DNA of 64,000 bases, taken from contig NZ_VTHJ01000037.1 of assembly GCF_008386495.1 (NCBI RefSeq), forward strand, positions 30,223 through 94,222. Reading direction: 5' to 3'. The first letter of the stretch is position 1; each line of letters opens with the position of its first letter. The notes under the pieces were generated by a model that saw nothing but the letters and a program-made list of their open reading frames with translations, had not been told where the DNA came from and made no database searches. Of the stretch, positions 53,393 through 63,164 are shown in pieces. Position numbers and translations under genes: made by a program. This stretch comes from Streptomyces tailanensis (GTDB lineage Bacteria > Actinomycetota > Actinomycetes > Streptomycetales > Streptomycetaceae).

Positions 53393-54583
53393 TCACCGAA
53401 CCGCGATCACCGCCGATCCATGCCCGAACAGCCCCTGATTCGCACTGATCCCCACGTGCGCCCCCGCAACCTGCCGGTCACCCGCTGCCCCCCGCAACTG
53501 CCGAACCAGCTCGCACACCTGGGCGATCGCCTGCGCGGGCACCGCCTCCCCGAAAGAGGCCAGCCCTCCGCTCACATTCACGGGTATGCGTCCGCCCAGT
53601 GCGGTCACACCGTCCCGGAGCAGCTTCGCGGCCTCTCCCTCGCCGCACAGCCCCAGGTCCTCGTACCATTGCAACTCCAGCGCCGTGGACAGGTCGTAGA
53701 CCTCGGCGAGCGACAGGTCGTCGGGCCCGATGCCCGCCTCCTCGTAGGCGGCCCGCGCGATCGATTCCCGGAACGTCTCCGCCGCGGACTCCACCGCCAC
53801 CGCGGAGTCCGTCGCGATGTCCGGCAGATCCAGCATGGTGTTGGGATAGCGGGGCGTCACCGTGGACACCGCACGTATCCGCACGGGCTCGGTCACACCG
53901 CGGCGCCGCGCGAACTCCATGCTGGACAGCACGAGCGCCGCACCACCGTCCGAGGTCGCACAGATGTCCAGCAGTCGCAGTGGATCCGCGACGACGGCGG
54001 AGGACGCGACCTCCTCGGCGGTGACCCGCTTGCGGTACCGGGCGTACGGGTTGAGGGCCCCCAGCGCGGAGTTCTTCACCTTGACCCGGGCGAAATCCTC
54101 CGGCGTGTCCCCGTGCACCGCCATCCGCCGCCGCGCGTACAGCCCGAAGTACGTCGGATTGGTCGCCCCGAGGACTCGGAACCGCAGCCAGTCCGGATCG
54201 TCGGGCCGTTCTCCGCCGGCGGGCCGGAAGAACCCCTTCGGCGCCGAGTCCGCGCCCACCACGAGCACGACGTCCGCGAGGCCGCCGAGGATCTGGGCCC
54301 GCGCGGTGCCCACCGCCTGCGCCCCGGACGCGCAGGCCGCGTACACACTCGTGACCCGCGCCCCCTGCCAGCCCAGCGCCTTCGCGAAGGTCGCCCCCGC
54401 CACATACCCGGGATAGCCGCCACGCACGGTGTCCGCGCCGACGATCGAGCCGACCTCCCGCCAGTCGACCCCCGCGTCGTCCAGCGCCGCACGTGCGGCC
54501 ACCGTCCCGTACTCGACGAAACTCCTTCCCCACTTGCCCCACGGGTGCATGCCCGCGCCGAGCACCGCCACCTCACCCGTCAT
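53393..54583 (-). CDS. Thiolase-like lipid-transfer protein (SCP2/Ltp type)
   Basis: 396 aa, thiolase fold. Cys84 in VYAACASGAQAVGTARAQI aligns with the thiolase nucleophile. The usual GHP histidine loop reads SGGLASFGEAVPAQAI, and the second catalytic Cys region reads SANQGLFGHGSAV. Both other thiolase catalytic residues thus appear substituted. Such proteins (for example Ltp2) pair with DUF35 partners and can act as retro-aldolases on acyl-CoAs instead of thiolases. ATG 54583 overlaps the DUF35 stop by four bases, matching that pairing. The substrate is unknown. Confidence 0.85.
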   Translation of the reverse strand: MTGEVAVLGAGMHPWGKWGRSFVEYGTVAARAALDDAGVDWREVGSIVGADTVRGGYPGYVAGATFAKALGWQGARVTSVYAACASGAQAVGTARAQILGGLADVVLVVGADSAPKGFFRPAGGERPDDPDWLRFRVLGATNPTYFGLYARRRMAVHGDTPEDFARVKVKNSALGALNPYARYRKRVTAEEVASSAVVADPLRLLDICATSDGGAALVLSSMEFARRRGVTEPVRIRAVSTVTPRYPNTMLDLPDIATDSAVAVESAAETFRESIARAAYEEAGIGPDDLSLAEVYDLSTALELQWYEDLGLCGEGEAAKLLRDGVTALGGRIPVNVSGGLASFGEAVPAQAIAQVCELVRQLRGAAGDRQVAGAHVGISANQGLFGHGSAVIAVR

Positions 54584-55026
54584 GTCGCCACCCCCGTCGG
54601 CCGCCAGTGCCACGTCGTCCAGGTCGTCTCCGCGTCCTCGTGCAGCACACCGGGGACGACCTCCACCTCCATGCCCACCGTCAGATCGGCGACGGTGACC
54701 CCGGGAACGGTCTGTCCCAGCACCACGAGGCGCTCTGCGGCCAGTTCCACAGCGATCAACGCGTACGGCTCCCACGGAAGTTCCGGATCGGACACGTACG
54801 GTGACGGTGGCCGGTACCGGCCATCGGTGTACGACCACACGCGGCCACGCCGCGACAGCGGCACTTCTCGCAACTCACCGCCCGGGCAAGCCGGATTGCG
54901 GCAGCAGATGTCCTCGCGCGGGAAGAACACCGAGGCACATGCCGAACAACGCGTGCCGAGCAGACGGAAGTCGTCGCCCTCCCCGGTGAACCAACCGGCG
55001 ATCACAGGTGTGCGACTACGCGACAA
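54580..55026 (-). CDS. DUF35 OB-fold protein with zinc ribbon
   Basis: 148 aa. A rubredoxin-like zinc ribbon CSACASVFFPREDICCRNPA (Cys pairs near residues 27-30 and 41-47) is followed by an OB-fold (SRRGRVWSYTDGRY, PYALIAVELAAERLVVLGQT, VGMEVEVVPG). DUF35 proteins form complexes with thiolase-like enzymes and channel acyl-CoA intermediates. The start is taken as TTG 55026, with GGAGG about 5 bases upstream. It is translationally coupled to the thiolase-like gene. Confidence 0.87.
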   Translation of the reverse strand: MSRSRTPVIAGWFTGEGDDFRLLGTRCSACASVFFPREDICCRNPACPGGELREVPLSRRGRVWSYTDGRYRPPSPYVSDPELPWEPYALIAVELAAERLVVLGQTVPGVTVADLTVGMEVEVVPGVLHEDAETTWTTWHWRPTGVAT

Positions 55027-55275
55027 AGCCCCTCCCCGGCAGAAGATCTGATGCTTCGTCAGAAGTTTGTCACGGGCAACTTGAATTGGGCAGACCCCCG
55101 GAGAACCAACAGGCCCCTGTCGGCGTCGGAGTATCGGAGGGACGGCCGGGGCTCACGGGGGTGGTTCCGGCCGTCCCTCACCCCGCATCGAACACCCGCA
55201 TCGAACGCCGGATGCGTTGGCGCATTGAGTCGCCCCGGTAAGACGACCAGCAGATGATCGGATACAGTCCGCCGC

Positions 55276-55812
55276 GTGTCCGCGAACCAACACTCAACCG
55301 CCAAATCCGCACCGGACTCGCATTGTTCGAGTTGCGGAGCGCCCTACGGAGAGGGCGTTTCCGGCTGGCCCCGCACTTGCGAGGCCTGCCACACAGTGGC
55401 CTACCGCAATCCGCTTCCTGTCGCGGTGGCCCTCCAGCCCGTGTACGACACCAAGGGCACGGCCCTTGTCGTGATCACACGGACCATCGCTCCCGCGCGC
55501 GGGGGCACCGCCCTTCCGGGCGGGTTCATCGACCACCGGGAGGACTGGCGGCACGCCGTCGTCCGTGAGCTCAAGGAGGAGACGGGCATCTGCGCGGCCG
55601 ACCGCGACGTCCGCCTCGCCGACGCCATGAGCTCACCCGACGGCCACCTGCTGCTGTTCGGGCTGCTCCCCGAGAGCCCGGCCGCCAACCTGCCACCGCC
55701 CGTCGAGACGGACGAGACGGAGGGCTGGCACCTGCTGCGCCGTCCGACCGAACTCGCTTTCCCGCTGCACACCCTGGCCGTGCAGGCGTTCTTCGACGGC
55801 CGATACGTCTGA
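55276..55812 (+). CDS. Nudix hydrolase with N-terminal zinc ribbon
   Basis: 178 aa. An N-terminal Cys4 ribbon (CSSCGAPYGE and CEACHTV) precedes a Nudix domain. The Nudix box GGFIDHREDWRHAVVRELKE-ETGI fits Gx5Ex7REUxEExGU with all catalytic Glu residues. It hydrolyses a nucleoside diphosphate derivative; substrate unassigned. GTG 55276 is the start. It converges on the GH31 gene, with only 13 bases between stops. Confidence 0.92.
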   Translation: MSANQHSTAKSAPDSHCSSCGAPYGEGVSGWPRTCEACHTVAYRNPLPVAVALQPVYDTKGTALVVITRTIAPARGGTALPGGFIDHREDWRHAVVRELKEETGICAADRDVRLADAMSSPDGHLLLFGLLPESPAANLPPPVETDETEGWHLLRRPTELAFPLHTLAVQAFFDGRYV

Positions 55813-55825
55813 GCCGAAACCGGGC

Positions 55826-58192
55826 TCACTCCCGGTCGAGCCCCCGGATCCGTACCGGATACGCGGGCTCGACCGGACCCTCCTCCCCGTCCCGCTCCAC
55901 GACCACACGCCGGCCCTGCCAGCGTGTCGTGTACCGCTCGACCTCAGGCTCGTCCCAGCCGTCGCCCGCGTCCGGCACCACGAGCCCGCCCCCCGTCTGC
56001 CCTCGCACGGGTGCCCACACCTCCAACTCCAGGCCGCCGTCGGCACCCCGGACCGGCAACACGGCACCCGCGCGCGCGAGAACGGGGATCCGCGACAACG
56101 GGGCTTCGATCAGCACCTGGCCGGGCCCCTGATACGCCCTCTCGGTCACCGTGTCGTACCAACGCCCCCGCGGCAGCTGCACCGCACGCCGATCAGCACC
56201 CGGGTCCAGCACAGGCGCCACCAGAAGACAGTCACCCAACAGGAAGGCGTCCTCGCAGTCACGAAGAGCCCTGTCCTCGGGTGTGCCCCACCAGATCGGG
56301 CGGACATACGGCGCTCCGGTGCGACGCGCCAAATGGGCCAGCGTCATGAAGTACGGCAGCAGCCGCCGCCGTTCGACGAGCGCCACGCGCGCGTGCTCGA
56401 CGATCTCGCCCCCGAACTCCCACGGCTCCCGGCGCCCCGCCCGCAGACTCGCGTGCGTACGGAACAGCGGCAGATACGCGCCGAGCTGGAACCACCGCAG
56501 ATACAGCTCCGGCGACGGACTCCCGTCGAACCCGCCCACATCGGGACCCGAGTACGGCACCCCGCACAACCCGAGCCCCAACACCAGCGACAACGATGCC
56601 CTCAGCCCCGGCCAGCCCGTCGCCACGTCCCCGGACCACGTGCCTCCGTAGCGCTGCATCCCGGCCCACCCGGAGCGGGAGAAGACGAACGGCCGTCCCT
56701 GAGGCGCCAATTCTCGCAGCCCCTCGTACGCGGCACGCGCCATGCACAGCGCGTACACGTTGTGCGCCTCGCGATGGTCACCACCACGGCCTTCCAGGTC
56801 GTGCCGGGCCGACCGGGGCAGCGTGTTCTCCCCGAACGCCGTGAACGACGTCGGTTCGTTCATGTCGTGCCAGAACCCGGCGAACCCCTGCGCGAGCCGC
56901 TCCTCGTAGAAACCGCCCCACCACGCGCGCGTACGCGCACGCGTGAAGTCCGGAAAGACCGACTCCCCGGGCCACACCACGCCCTCCACGACCCGCCCGG
57001 TCGCGTCCCGCACGAACGTGTCCTCGGCCGAACCGCTGTCGTACACCGCGTTGCCCGGCTGCGCCCTGACCGCCGCGTCGACGATCGACACCAGCCGGAT
57101 CCCGTCGCGGCGCAGCTCGTCAGCGAGGTCCGGCAGCTTCGGGAAACGCTCCGGGTCGACCGTGAACACCTGGTGGGCGTCGAAGTGGTCGATGTCCAGG
57201 TGAACCGCGTCGAGCGGCAGCCCATGCTCCCGGTAGCCCGCGACGACCCGACGCACCTCCTGCTCGCTCCCGAAGCCCCACCGCGCGTGATGGTGCCCCA
57301 GCGCCCAGGCGGGCGGCAGCGCCGGCGGCCCCGTGAGCGCGGCCCAGGCGTGCAGCACGCGCGCGGGAGTGCCCACGATCACCCAGCAGCGCAGTGGACC
57401 GCCGTCCATCCGCAGCTCGGACGTGCCGGCCCGGTCATGCCCCGACCCGGCGCCCTCCTCGCCCTCCCGCAGCGTCACCGTGCCGTCCCAGGTGGTGTCG
57501 TGGAACACCAGATGCGTCGCCGCGTCGGCCACCACCATCTGCACCGGCATCGTGACGTACAACGGATCGTCGCCGGGTGCGAACGCATGACCGGGGTCCG
57601 TGTTCCACAGCCGATACGTTCCGTCACGCAGCCGCGGCCCGGCCGCCCGCCCACCGAGACCGAAGAACCGCGCGTCCGCGCCCACCTCGGAGCGCTGCGT
57701 CCATCGCGCCTCGCCCCCGCCGACCGGCTCCCACCACCGCGGCGGCAGATCACGGCGCAGAGTCACTCCACCGGGCGTACGCACCTCCACGGCGCCGTGC
57801 CGCGACACCACGACCGTCACCCGCTCGGCCACGACCCGCCAGCCACCGTCCTTGTCCGGCTCCAGAACGGCCCGCGGATCCGGCTCCGGGCACCGACCCG
57901 CCAGCGCGTACGACGGCTCCGGCCCGGCCCCGTCCCAGCCCCAGAAAACAGCCCCGTTCACATCGACGGTGACCCGCAACTCGGACCGGCCGAACCGGAC
58001 CGTCCCACCGCCGGGCCCCGGCTCCACGTCCTCCACCGGTCCGGGCACCCGCGCGCGCTCGGCACCCCGCCCCGGCAACCCGGCGGCGTCGGCACGCCTC
58101 CTCCGCCACGCGGCCCGCACGGTGCGCAGCCCTTGAGCAGCCCCCGCCGAACCGATCGCCTTCACCGAACGCACCAGGTCACGACCGTCCAT
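55826..58192 (-). CDS. GH31 alpha-glucosidase/alpha-xylosidase-like enzyme
   Basis: About 788 aa retaining GH31 glycosidase. LDIDHFDAHQVFTVDPERFP is the conserved barrel strand, the nucleophile Asp is in GFWHDMNEPTSF, and RPFVFSRSGWAGMQRYGGTW precedes the acid/base Asp in WSGDVATGW. VPYSGPDVGGFDGSPSPELY and RTHASLRAGRREPWEFG follow. No signal peptide is present, so it is probably a cytoplasmic enzyme acting on imported alpha-glucosides. ATG 58192 is preferred; GTG 58201 adds three residues. It is divergent from the acetoacetyl-CoA synthetase. Confidence 0.92.
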   Translation of the reverse strand: MDGRDLVRSVKAIGSAGAAQGLRTVRAAWRRRRADAAGLPGRGAERARVPGPVEDVEPGPGGGTVRFGRSELRVTVDVNGAVFWGWDGAGPEPSYALAGRCPEPDPRAVLEPDKDGGWRVVAERVTVVVSRHGAVEVRTPGGVTLRRDLPPRWWEPVGGGEARWTQRSEVGADARFFGLGGRAAGPRLRDGTYRLWNTDPGHAFAPGDDPLYVTMPVQMVVADAATHLVFHDTTWDGTVTLREGEEGAGSGHDRAGTSELRMDGGPLRCWVIVGTPARVLHAWAALTGPPALPPAWALGHHHARWGFGSEQEVRRVVAGYREHGLPLDAVHLDIDHFDAHQVFTVDPERFPKLPDLADELRRDGIRLVSIVDAAVRAQPGNAVYDSGSAEDTFVRDATGRVVEGVVWPGESVFPDFTRARTRAWWGGFYEERLAQGFAGFWHDMNEPTSFTAFGENTLPRSARHDLEGRGGDHREAHNVYALCMARAAYEGLRELAPQGRPFVFSRSGWAGMQRYGGTWSGDVATGWPGLRASLSLVLGLGLCGVPYSGPDVGGFDGSPSPELYLRWFQLGAYLPLFRTHASLRAGRREPWEFGGEIVEHARVALVERRRLLPYFMTLAHLARRTGAPYVRPIWWGTPEDRALRDCEDAFLLGDCLLVAPVLDPGADRRAVQLPRGRWYDTVTERAYQGPGQVLIEAPLSRIPVLARAGAVLPVRGADGGLELEVWAPVRGQTGGGLVVPDAGDGWDEPEVERYTTRWQGRRVVVERDGEEGPVEPAYPVRIRGLDRE

Positions 58193-58398
58193 GCCGCTCA
58201 CCCTGCCATTGACCGGCCCGTTTGTGTGAGCCGTTCAACTTCCGTTCACCCGTGGTGCCGCCACACCTTCACGTCGTGGACCATCTGCGCCGCACCCTGG
58301 TGCGGAAGTCGATCACATGGCATCGTCCGTGTCAGCCACGCACACCCCAGCCCGTGCCCGCCCGACGCACACCACGCGCACAGTCCGGGAGCCGCCCC

Positions 58399-60366
58399 AT
58401 GACCTCAGCGAACCCCTCACCGCTCTGGCAACCCGACCCGCAACGCATCGCCCGGGCACAGATCACCGCATTCCAGTCCTGGGCGGCCGAGCACCACGGA
58501 GCCCCCGCCGAGGGTGGATACCCGGCCCTGCACCGCTGGTCCGTCGACAAACTCGAGACGTTCTGGAAGGCCGTCACGGAGTGGTTCGACGTACGGTTTT
58601 CCACCCCCTACGCGCGCGTGCTCGGCGACCGCTCCATGCCCGGCGCCCAGTGGTTCACCGGAGCCACCCTCAACTACGCCGAACACGCCCTCCGCGCGGC
58701 CGACACCCGCGCCGACGAACCCGCGCTGCTGCACGTCGACGAGACCCACGAACCACGCCCGGTGACCTGGGCCGAGCTCCGCCGCCAAGTAGGCTCCCTC
58801 GCCGCCGAACTGCGCACCCTGGGCGTTCGCCCAGGAGACCGAGTAAGCGGTTACCTCCCGAACATCCCCGAGGCCGTCGTCGCCCTCCTCGCCACAGCGG
58901 CCGTCGGCGGAGTCTGGACGTCCTGCGCACCCGACTTCGGCGCCCGCAGCGTCCTCGACCGCTTCCAACAGGTCGAACCGGTCCTCCTGTTCACCGTCGA
59001 CGGCTACCGCTACGGCGGCAAGGAACACGACCGCCGCGACATCGTCGCCGAACTCCGCCGCGAACTGCCCACCCTGCGCGCCGTCGTACACATCCCGCTG
59101 CTCGGCACCGAGGCCCCCGAGGGCGCCCTGGAATGGGCCGCCCTGATCTCCGCCGACATGGACCCGACATTCGAACAGGTCCCGTTCGAACATCCCCTGT
59201 GGGTGCTCTACTCCTCCGGCACGACCGGCCTCCCCAAGGCCATCGTCCAGTCCCAGGGCGGCATCCTGGTCGAGCACCTCAAACAACTCGGCCTGCATTG
59301 CGACCTCGGCCCCGAGGACCGCTTCTTCTGGTACACCTCCACCGGCTGGATGATGTGGAACTTCCTCGTCTCCGGCCTCCTCACCGGCACCACGGTCGTC
59401 CTGTACGACGGCAGCCCCGGATACCCGGACACCGGCGCCCAGTGGCGCGTCGCCGAACGCACCGGCGCCACCCTCTACGGCACTTCCGCCGCGTACGTCA
59501 TGGCCTGCCGCAAGGCCGGCATCCACCCCGGCCGCGACTACGACCTCTCCCGCGTCCAGTGCGTCGGCACCACAGGCTCCCCACTCCCGCCCGACGGCTT
59601 CCGCTGGCTCCACGACGAGGTTCGCGACGACCTCTGGATCGCCTCCGTCAGCGGCGGAACCGACGTCTGCTCCTGCTTTGCCGGAGCCGTACCCACACTC
59701 CCGGTCCACATCGGCGAACTCCAGGCTCCCAGCCTCGGCACCGACCTCCAGTCCTGGGACCCAAGCGGCAAGCCCCTCATCGACGAGGTCGGCGAACTCG
59801 TGGTCACCAACCCCATGCCGTCCATGCCGATCCACTTCTGGAACGACCCCGACGGCAGCCGCTACCACGACAGCTACTTCGACACCTACCCCGGCGTCTG
59901 GCGCCACGGCGACTGGATCACCCTCACCTCCCGCGGCTCCGTCGTCATCCACGGCCGCTCCGACTCCACACTCAACCGCCAAGGCGTCCGCATGGGTTCG
60001 GCCGACATCTACGAGGTCGTCGAACGACTCCCGGAAATCAAGGAATCCCTCGTCATCGGCATCGAACAGCCCGACGGCGGCTACTGGATGCCCCTCTTCG
60101 TGCACCTCGCCCCCGGCGCCGTCCTCGACGAGGCCCTCCTGAACCGCATCAAGCAGACCATCCGCGAACAACTCTCCCCACGCCACGTCCCCGACGAGGT
60201 CATCGAAGTCCCCGGAGTTCCGCACACCCTCACCGGCAAACGCATCGAGGTCCCCGTCAAGCGCCTCCTCCAAGGCGCCCCCATGGAGAAGGCGGTCAAC
60301 CCCGGCTCCATCGACAACCTCGAGCTCCTGCGCTTCTACGAGGAACTGGCCCGCAAACGAGCCTGA
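58399..60366 (+). CDS. Acetoacetyl-CoA synthetase
   Basis: 655 aa ANL-superfamily acyl-adenylate enzyme of the acetoacetate-CoA ligase size class. N-terminal ACAS-type region with VTEWFDVRFSTPY and MPGAQWFTGATLNYAEHALR. P-loop LYSSGTTGLPKAIVQSQGG, FFWYTSTGWMMWNF, SGGTDVCSCFAGAVPTLPVH, HGRSDSTLNRQGVRMGSADI and the catalytic Lys in LTGKRIEVPVKRLL. It converts acetoacetate plus ATP and CoA to acetoacetyl-CoA for ketone-body or polyketide-precursor metabolism. ATG 58399 has GGGAG 8 bases upstream. Confidence 0.93.
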   Translation: MTSANPSPLWQPDPQRIARAQITAFQSWAAEHHGAPAEGGYPALHRWSVDKLETFWKAVTEWFDVRFSTPYARVLGDRSMPGAQWFTGATLNYAEHALRAADTRADEPALLHVDETHEPRPVTWAELRRQVGSLAAELRTLGVRPGDRVSGYLPNIPEAVVALLATAAVGGVWTSCAPDFGARSVLDRFQQVEPVLLFTVDGYRYGGKEHDRRDIVAELRRELPTLRAVVHIPLLGTEAPEGALEWAALISADMDPTFEQVPFEHPLWVLYSSGTTGLPKAIVQSQGGILVEHLKQLGLHCDLGPEDRFFWYTSTGWMMWNFLVSGLLTGTTVVLYDGSPGYPDTGAQWRVAERTGATLYGTSAAYVMACRKAGIHPGRDYDLSRVQCVGTTGSPLPPDGFRWLHDEVRDDLWIASVSGGTDVCSCFAGAVPTLPVHIGELQAPSLGTDLQSWDPSGKPLIDEVGELVVTNPMPSMPIHFWNDPDGSRYHDSYFDTYPGVWRHGDWITLTSRGSVVIHGRSDSTLNRQGVRMGSADIYEVVERLPEIKESLVIGIEQPDGGYWMPLFVHLAPGAVLDEALLNRIKQTIREQLSPRHVPDEVIEVPGVPHTLTGKRIEVPVKRLLQGAPMEKAVNPGSIDNLELLRFYEELARKRA

Positions 60367-60444
60367 TCCCCCGGCAGGCAGGCGTTGTCAGTGCCGCCCG
60401 TTACTGTGAGTGAGCATTGATCAACTGCGCGCACAGGGGGAAAC

Positions 60445-61353
60445 ATGGCACACACCAGCCACCAGAGCATGCGACGGGTCCTGCGCCGGGAAATCGCGGG
60501 CACCATCGGCCTGTTGGCCGACGAGCACGACTTCACCGCGATGCGGCGCTACCGAAGTTTCACCTTCGACGACCACACCACCTATCTCCAACAAGTGGAA
60601 GCCCTGCTCAGGACACTCGCCGCGCAGGGCAACCACACCACGGTCGCCCTCTTCGACCCGGAGGAGTACGCGGAGTTCTGCACCGACACCGGCCTCGACC
60701 CCGACGCCCCGTCCAGCCGCACCCGCTTCACCGCCGAGCTGGCGACCACCGGCGCCATCGTCCTGTACGAAGGCCAGCCCCTCACCGAACTCGTCCCCGA
60801 GCTGATCGACGAAGCCGTCCGCCAAGCCACCTGGGAGTACGCCACCACGCTCCTCGCCCAGATCGGCAACTGCGCCTCCTGCGGCGAAGACATCGGACGT
60901 GCGGCCTTCACCCGCGCCATGGAACTACTCACCCGCATCCTCGACACCGCCGATCCTGGCGAACGCCACATCGTGTGCAGCGTCTCGGCCAAACCCCAAG
61001 CACTCGTCGCGGTCCTCCGCGCGGACCAGAATCCCGACGGAGCACCTCAGCTCGACGAGTCCGAAGCCCTGGAGTTCGCCACAGTCCTGGCCGTGGGGTT
61101 GGCAACCCGAAGCCCCGGCGGACTCGTCATGCGCACCAGCGCCCCGGACACGACCGACCGCGTTTACGGCTGGCGTCTGCGCGGCGATGACCTCGCACCC
61201 CTCACCGCAGGAGAGGTCTTCGACGCGTACTGCACCGACGTGGAATCCGGAGACCTCGTCTCCCCGGAATCCGGCGTCGACTACTGCACCCCACCCGACC
61301 TCGGAGACGACTACGGCCAAGGAGGCGCCGCCACGGACGGACACACCCACTGA
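60445..61353 (+). CDS. Conserved hypothetical protein
   Basis: 302 aa, start at ATG 60445 after AGGGGGAAAC. An N-terminal helical segment (RRVLRREIAGTIGLLADEHD) is followed by an alpha/beta domain (TTVALFDPEEYAEFCTDTGL). GNCASCGED carries a lone Cys pair, and the tail is acidic. I do not recognise a characterised family. It lies between the synthetase and the convergent PTS genes and is closed by a hairpin terminator. Confidence 0.8.
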   Translation: MAHTSHQSMRRVLRREIAGTIGLLADEHDFTAMRRYRSFTFDDHTTYLQQVEALLRTLAAQGNHTTVALFDPEEYAEFCTDTGLDPDAPSSRTRFTAELATTGAIVLYEGQPLTELVPELIDEAVRQATWEYATTLLAQIGNCASCGEDIGRAAFTRAMELLTRILDTADPGERHIVCSVSAKPQALVAVLRADQNPDGAPQLDESEALEFATVLAVGLATRSPGGLVMRTSAPDTTDRVYGWRLRGDDLAPLTAGEVFDAYCTDVESGDLVSPESGVDYCTPPDLGDDYGQGGAATDGHTH

Positions 61354-61359
61354 ACAAGC

Positions 61360-61393
61360 GAGGGGCGCCCCACCCACAGGTGGAGCGCCCCTC
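61360..61393. terminator. Bidirectional terminator before ptsI
   Basis: A 15-bp stem with one mismatch, GAGGGGCGCCCCACC / GGTGGAGCGCCCCTC, and a CACA loop. It starts 6 bases after the hypothetical gene's stop and lies 24 bases before the ptsI stop codon. Confidence 0.82.
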
Positions 61394-61416
61394 GACAACA
61401 ACCGATCGCGGCGACG

Positions 61417-63087
61417 CTACTCGCCCGACAGCACCGCCTGCGCCGCGCTGCGTGCCTCCTCGGCACTGTCCGCCGCACGCGCGGCAGCCGCGGCACGCTC
61501 ACACTGCGCCAGTGTGTACTTCGCCAGCGTCGCGCGCACATACGGAAGCGACGCCGCCCCCATGGACAGGGAGGTGACACCCAGACCGGTCAGCACACAC
61601 GCCAGCAGCGGATCCGAAGCCGCCTCGCCACACACGCCACAGCTCTTGCCCTCAGCGTTCGCCGCCTCGGCGGACAGCGCGACCAGGTCGAGCAGTGCGG
61701 GCTGCCACGGGTCCTGCAGCCGAGACACCGCGCCCACCTGCCGGTCGGCCGCGAACGTGTACTGCGCGAGGTCATTGGTCCCCAGCGACAGGAACTCGAC
61801 CTCCTGCAGGATCGAACGCGCCCGCAAAGCCGCCGACGGGATCTCCACCATGGCCCCGAACTTGGCCTGCAGCCCCGCCTCACGACATGCGTCGGCGAAC
61901 GCCTTCGCATCCATGCGGTCCGCGACCATCGGCGCCATGACCTCGAGGTAGACCGGCAGCCCGTCCGCGGCCTTCGCGAGCGCCGTCAGCTGTGTCCGCA
62001 GCACCTCAGGATGGTCGAGCAGCGTCCGCAGCCCTCGCACGCCCAGCGCGGGGTTCGGCTCATCGGCCGGTGTCAGGAAGTCCAGCGGCTTGTCGGCGCC
62101 GGCGTCGAGCACCCGCACGACCACACGCCCCTCGGGGAATGCCTCCAGTACCTGACGGTAAGCCTTGACCTGCTTCTCCTCGGACGGCGCCTGCTTGCTG
62201 TCGTCCAGGAAGAGGAACTCGGTACGGAACAGACCGACACCCTCGGCCCCTGCCTCCACCGCCGCCGGCACGTCCCCAGGACCGCCCACATTGGCCAGCA
62301 ACGGCACCTTGTGCCCGTCGGAGGTCGCCCCCGGCCCGCTGGAAGCGGCCAGCGCCGCCTTCCGCTCCGCCGCGGCAGCCTCCAATTCCGCCTTCTTCTC
62401 CGCACTGGGGTTCACGAAAATCTCACCGGTGCTGCCGTCCACGGCGATCACCGTGCCCTCGGCGAGCTCCCCGGCCCCTGGCAGCGCCACCACGGCCGGC
62501 ACCCCGAGCGCCCGCGCCAGGATCGCGCTGTGACTGGTCGGTCCACCTTCCTCAGTGACGAAGCCGAGGACGAGGGTGGGGTCGAGCAGCGCCGTGTCCG
62601 CCGGCGCCAGATCACGAGCAATGAGTACGTAAGGCTCGTCGCTGTCCGGCACCCCTGGCATCGGAACGCCGAGCAGCCGGGCGACGATACGATTCCGCAC
62701 GTCATCGAGGTCGGCCACGCGACCCGCAAGGTACTCACCAGCCCCCGCCAGCAGAGCGCGGTAGGCGGCGAACGCGTCGTAGACCGCGCGCTCCGCCGTG
62801 CTCCCCACGGCGATACGGCGCTCCACATCAGCCATCAGCTCGGGGTCCTGGGCCATCAAGGCCTGGGCTTCCAGTACGGCCTGGGCCTCGCCCCCCGCCA
62901 GATTGCCGCGCGCTATCAGATCGGCCGCCACAGCGTCCACCGCCTTGCGGGCACGCCCCTGCTCGCGCTCCGCTTCCTCAGCCGGGATCTGCTTGGCAGG
63001 CGGCTCCAGTACCGCCGTTCCCATGTGCCGAACCTCGCCGATCGCCACACCGTGGCTCACACCGACGCCTCGCAGCGTTGTCTCCAT
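61417..63087 (-). CDS. ptsI: PTS enzyme I
   Basis: 556 aa phosphoenolpyruvate-protein phosphotransferase, first enzyme of sugar PTS, cytoplasmic. The phospho-His is His186 in GGPTSHSAILARALG. The PEP-binding barrel shows FRTEFLFLD, GAMVEIPSAAL, FLSLGTNDLAQYTFAADR and the active Cys in SCGVCGEAASDP. ATG 63087 (METTLRGVGVSHGVAIGEVR) gives the known Streptomyces length; the in-frame extension to 63168 lacks homology. crr is 77 bases upstream on the same strand. Confidence 0.97.
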   Translation of the reverse strand: METTLRGVGVSHGVAIGEVRHMGTAVLEPPAKQIPAEEAEREQGRARKAVDAVAADLIARGNLAGGEAQAVLEAQALMAQDPELMADVERRIAVGSTAERAVYDAFAAYRALLAGAGEYLAGRVADLDDVRNRIVARLLGVPMPGVPDSDEPYVLIARDLAPADTALLDPTLVLGFVTEEGGPTSHSAILARALGVPAVVALPGAGELAEGTVIAVDGSTGEIFVNPSAEKKAELEAAAAERKAALAASSGPGATSDGHKVPLLANVGGPGDVPAAVEAGAEGVGLFRTEFLFLDDSKQAPSEEKQVKAYRQVLEAFPEGRVVVRVLDAGADKPLDFLTPADEPNPALGVRGLRTLLDHPEVLRTQLTALAKAADGLPVYLEVMAPMVADRMDAKAFADACREAGLQAKFGAMVEIPSAALRARSILQEVEFLSLGTNDLAQYTFAADRQVGAVSRLQDPWQPALLDLVALSAEAANAEGKSCGVCGEAASDPLLACVLTGLGVTSLSMGAASLPYVRATLAKYTLAQCERAAAAARAADSAEEARSAAQAVLSGE

Positions 63088-63164
63088 CTCACCCGTCTCC
63101 GATAGTGCGGCGGGTCCCGCCGCCGCGGTGGTTGTGGAACTGACCGTCCGGTACCGCCCTGACG

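Noticed and set aside
53420..55051. Long rightward frame opposite the thiolase-like and DUF35 genes
   Set aside because: Arg/His/Pro-rich shadow of two well-supported leftward genes.
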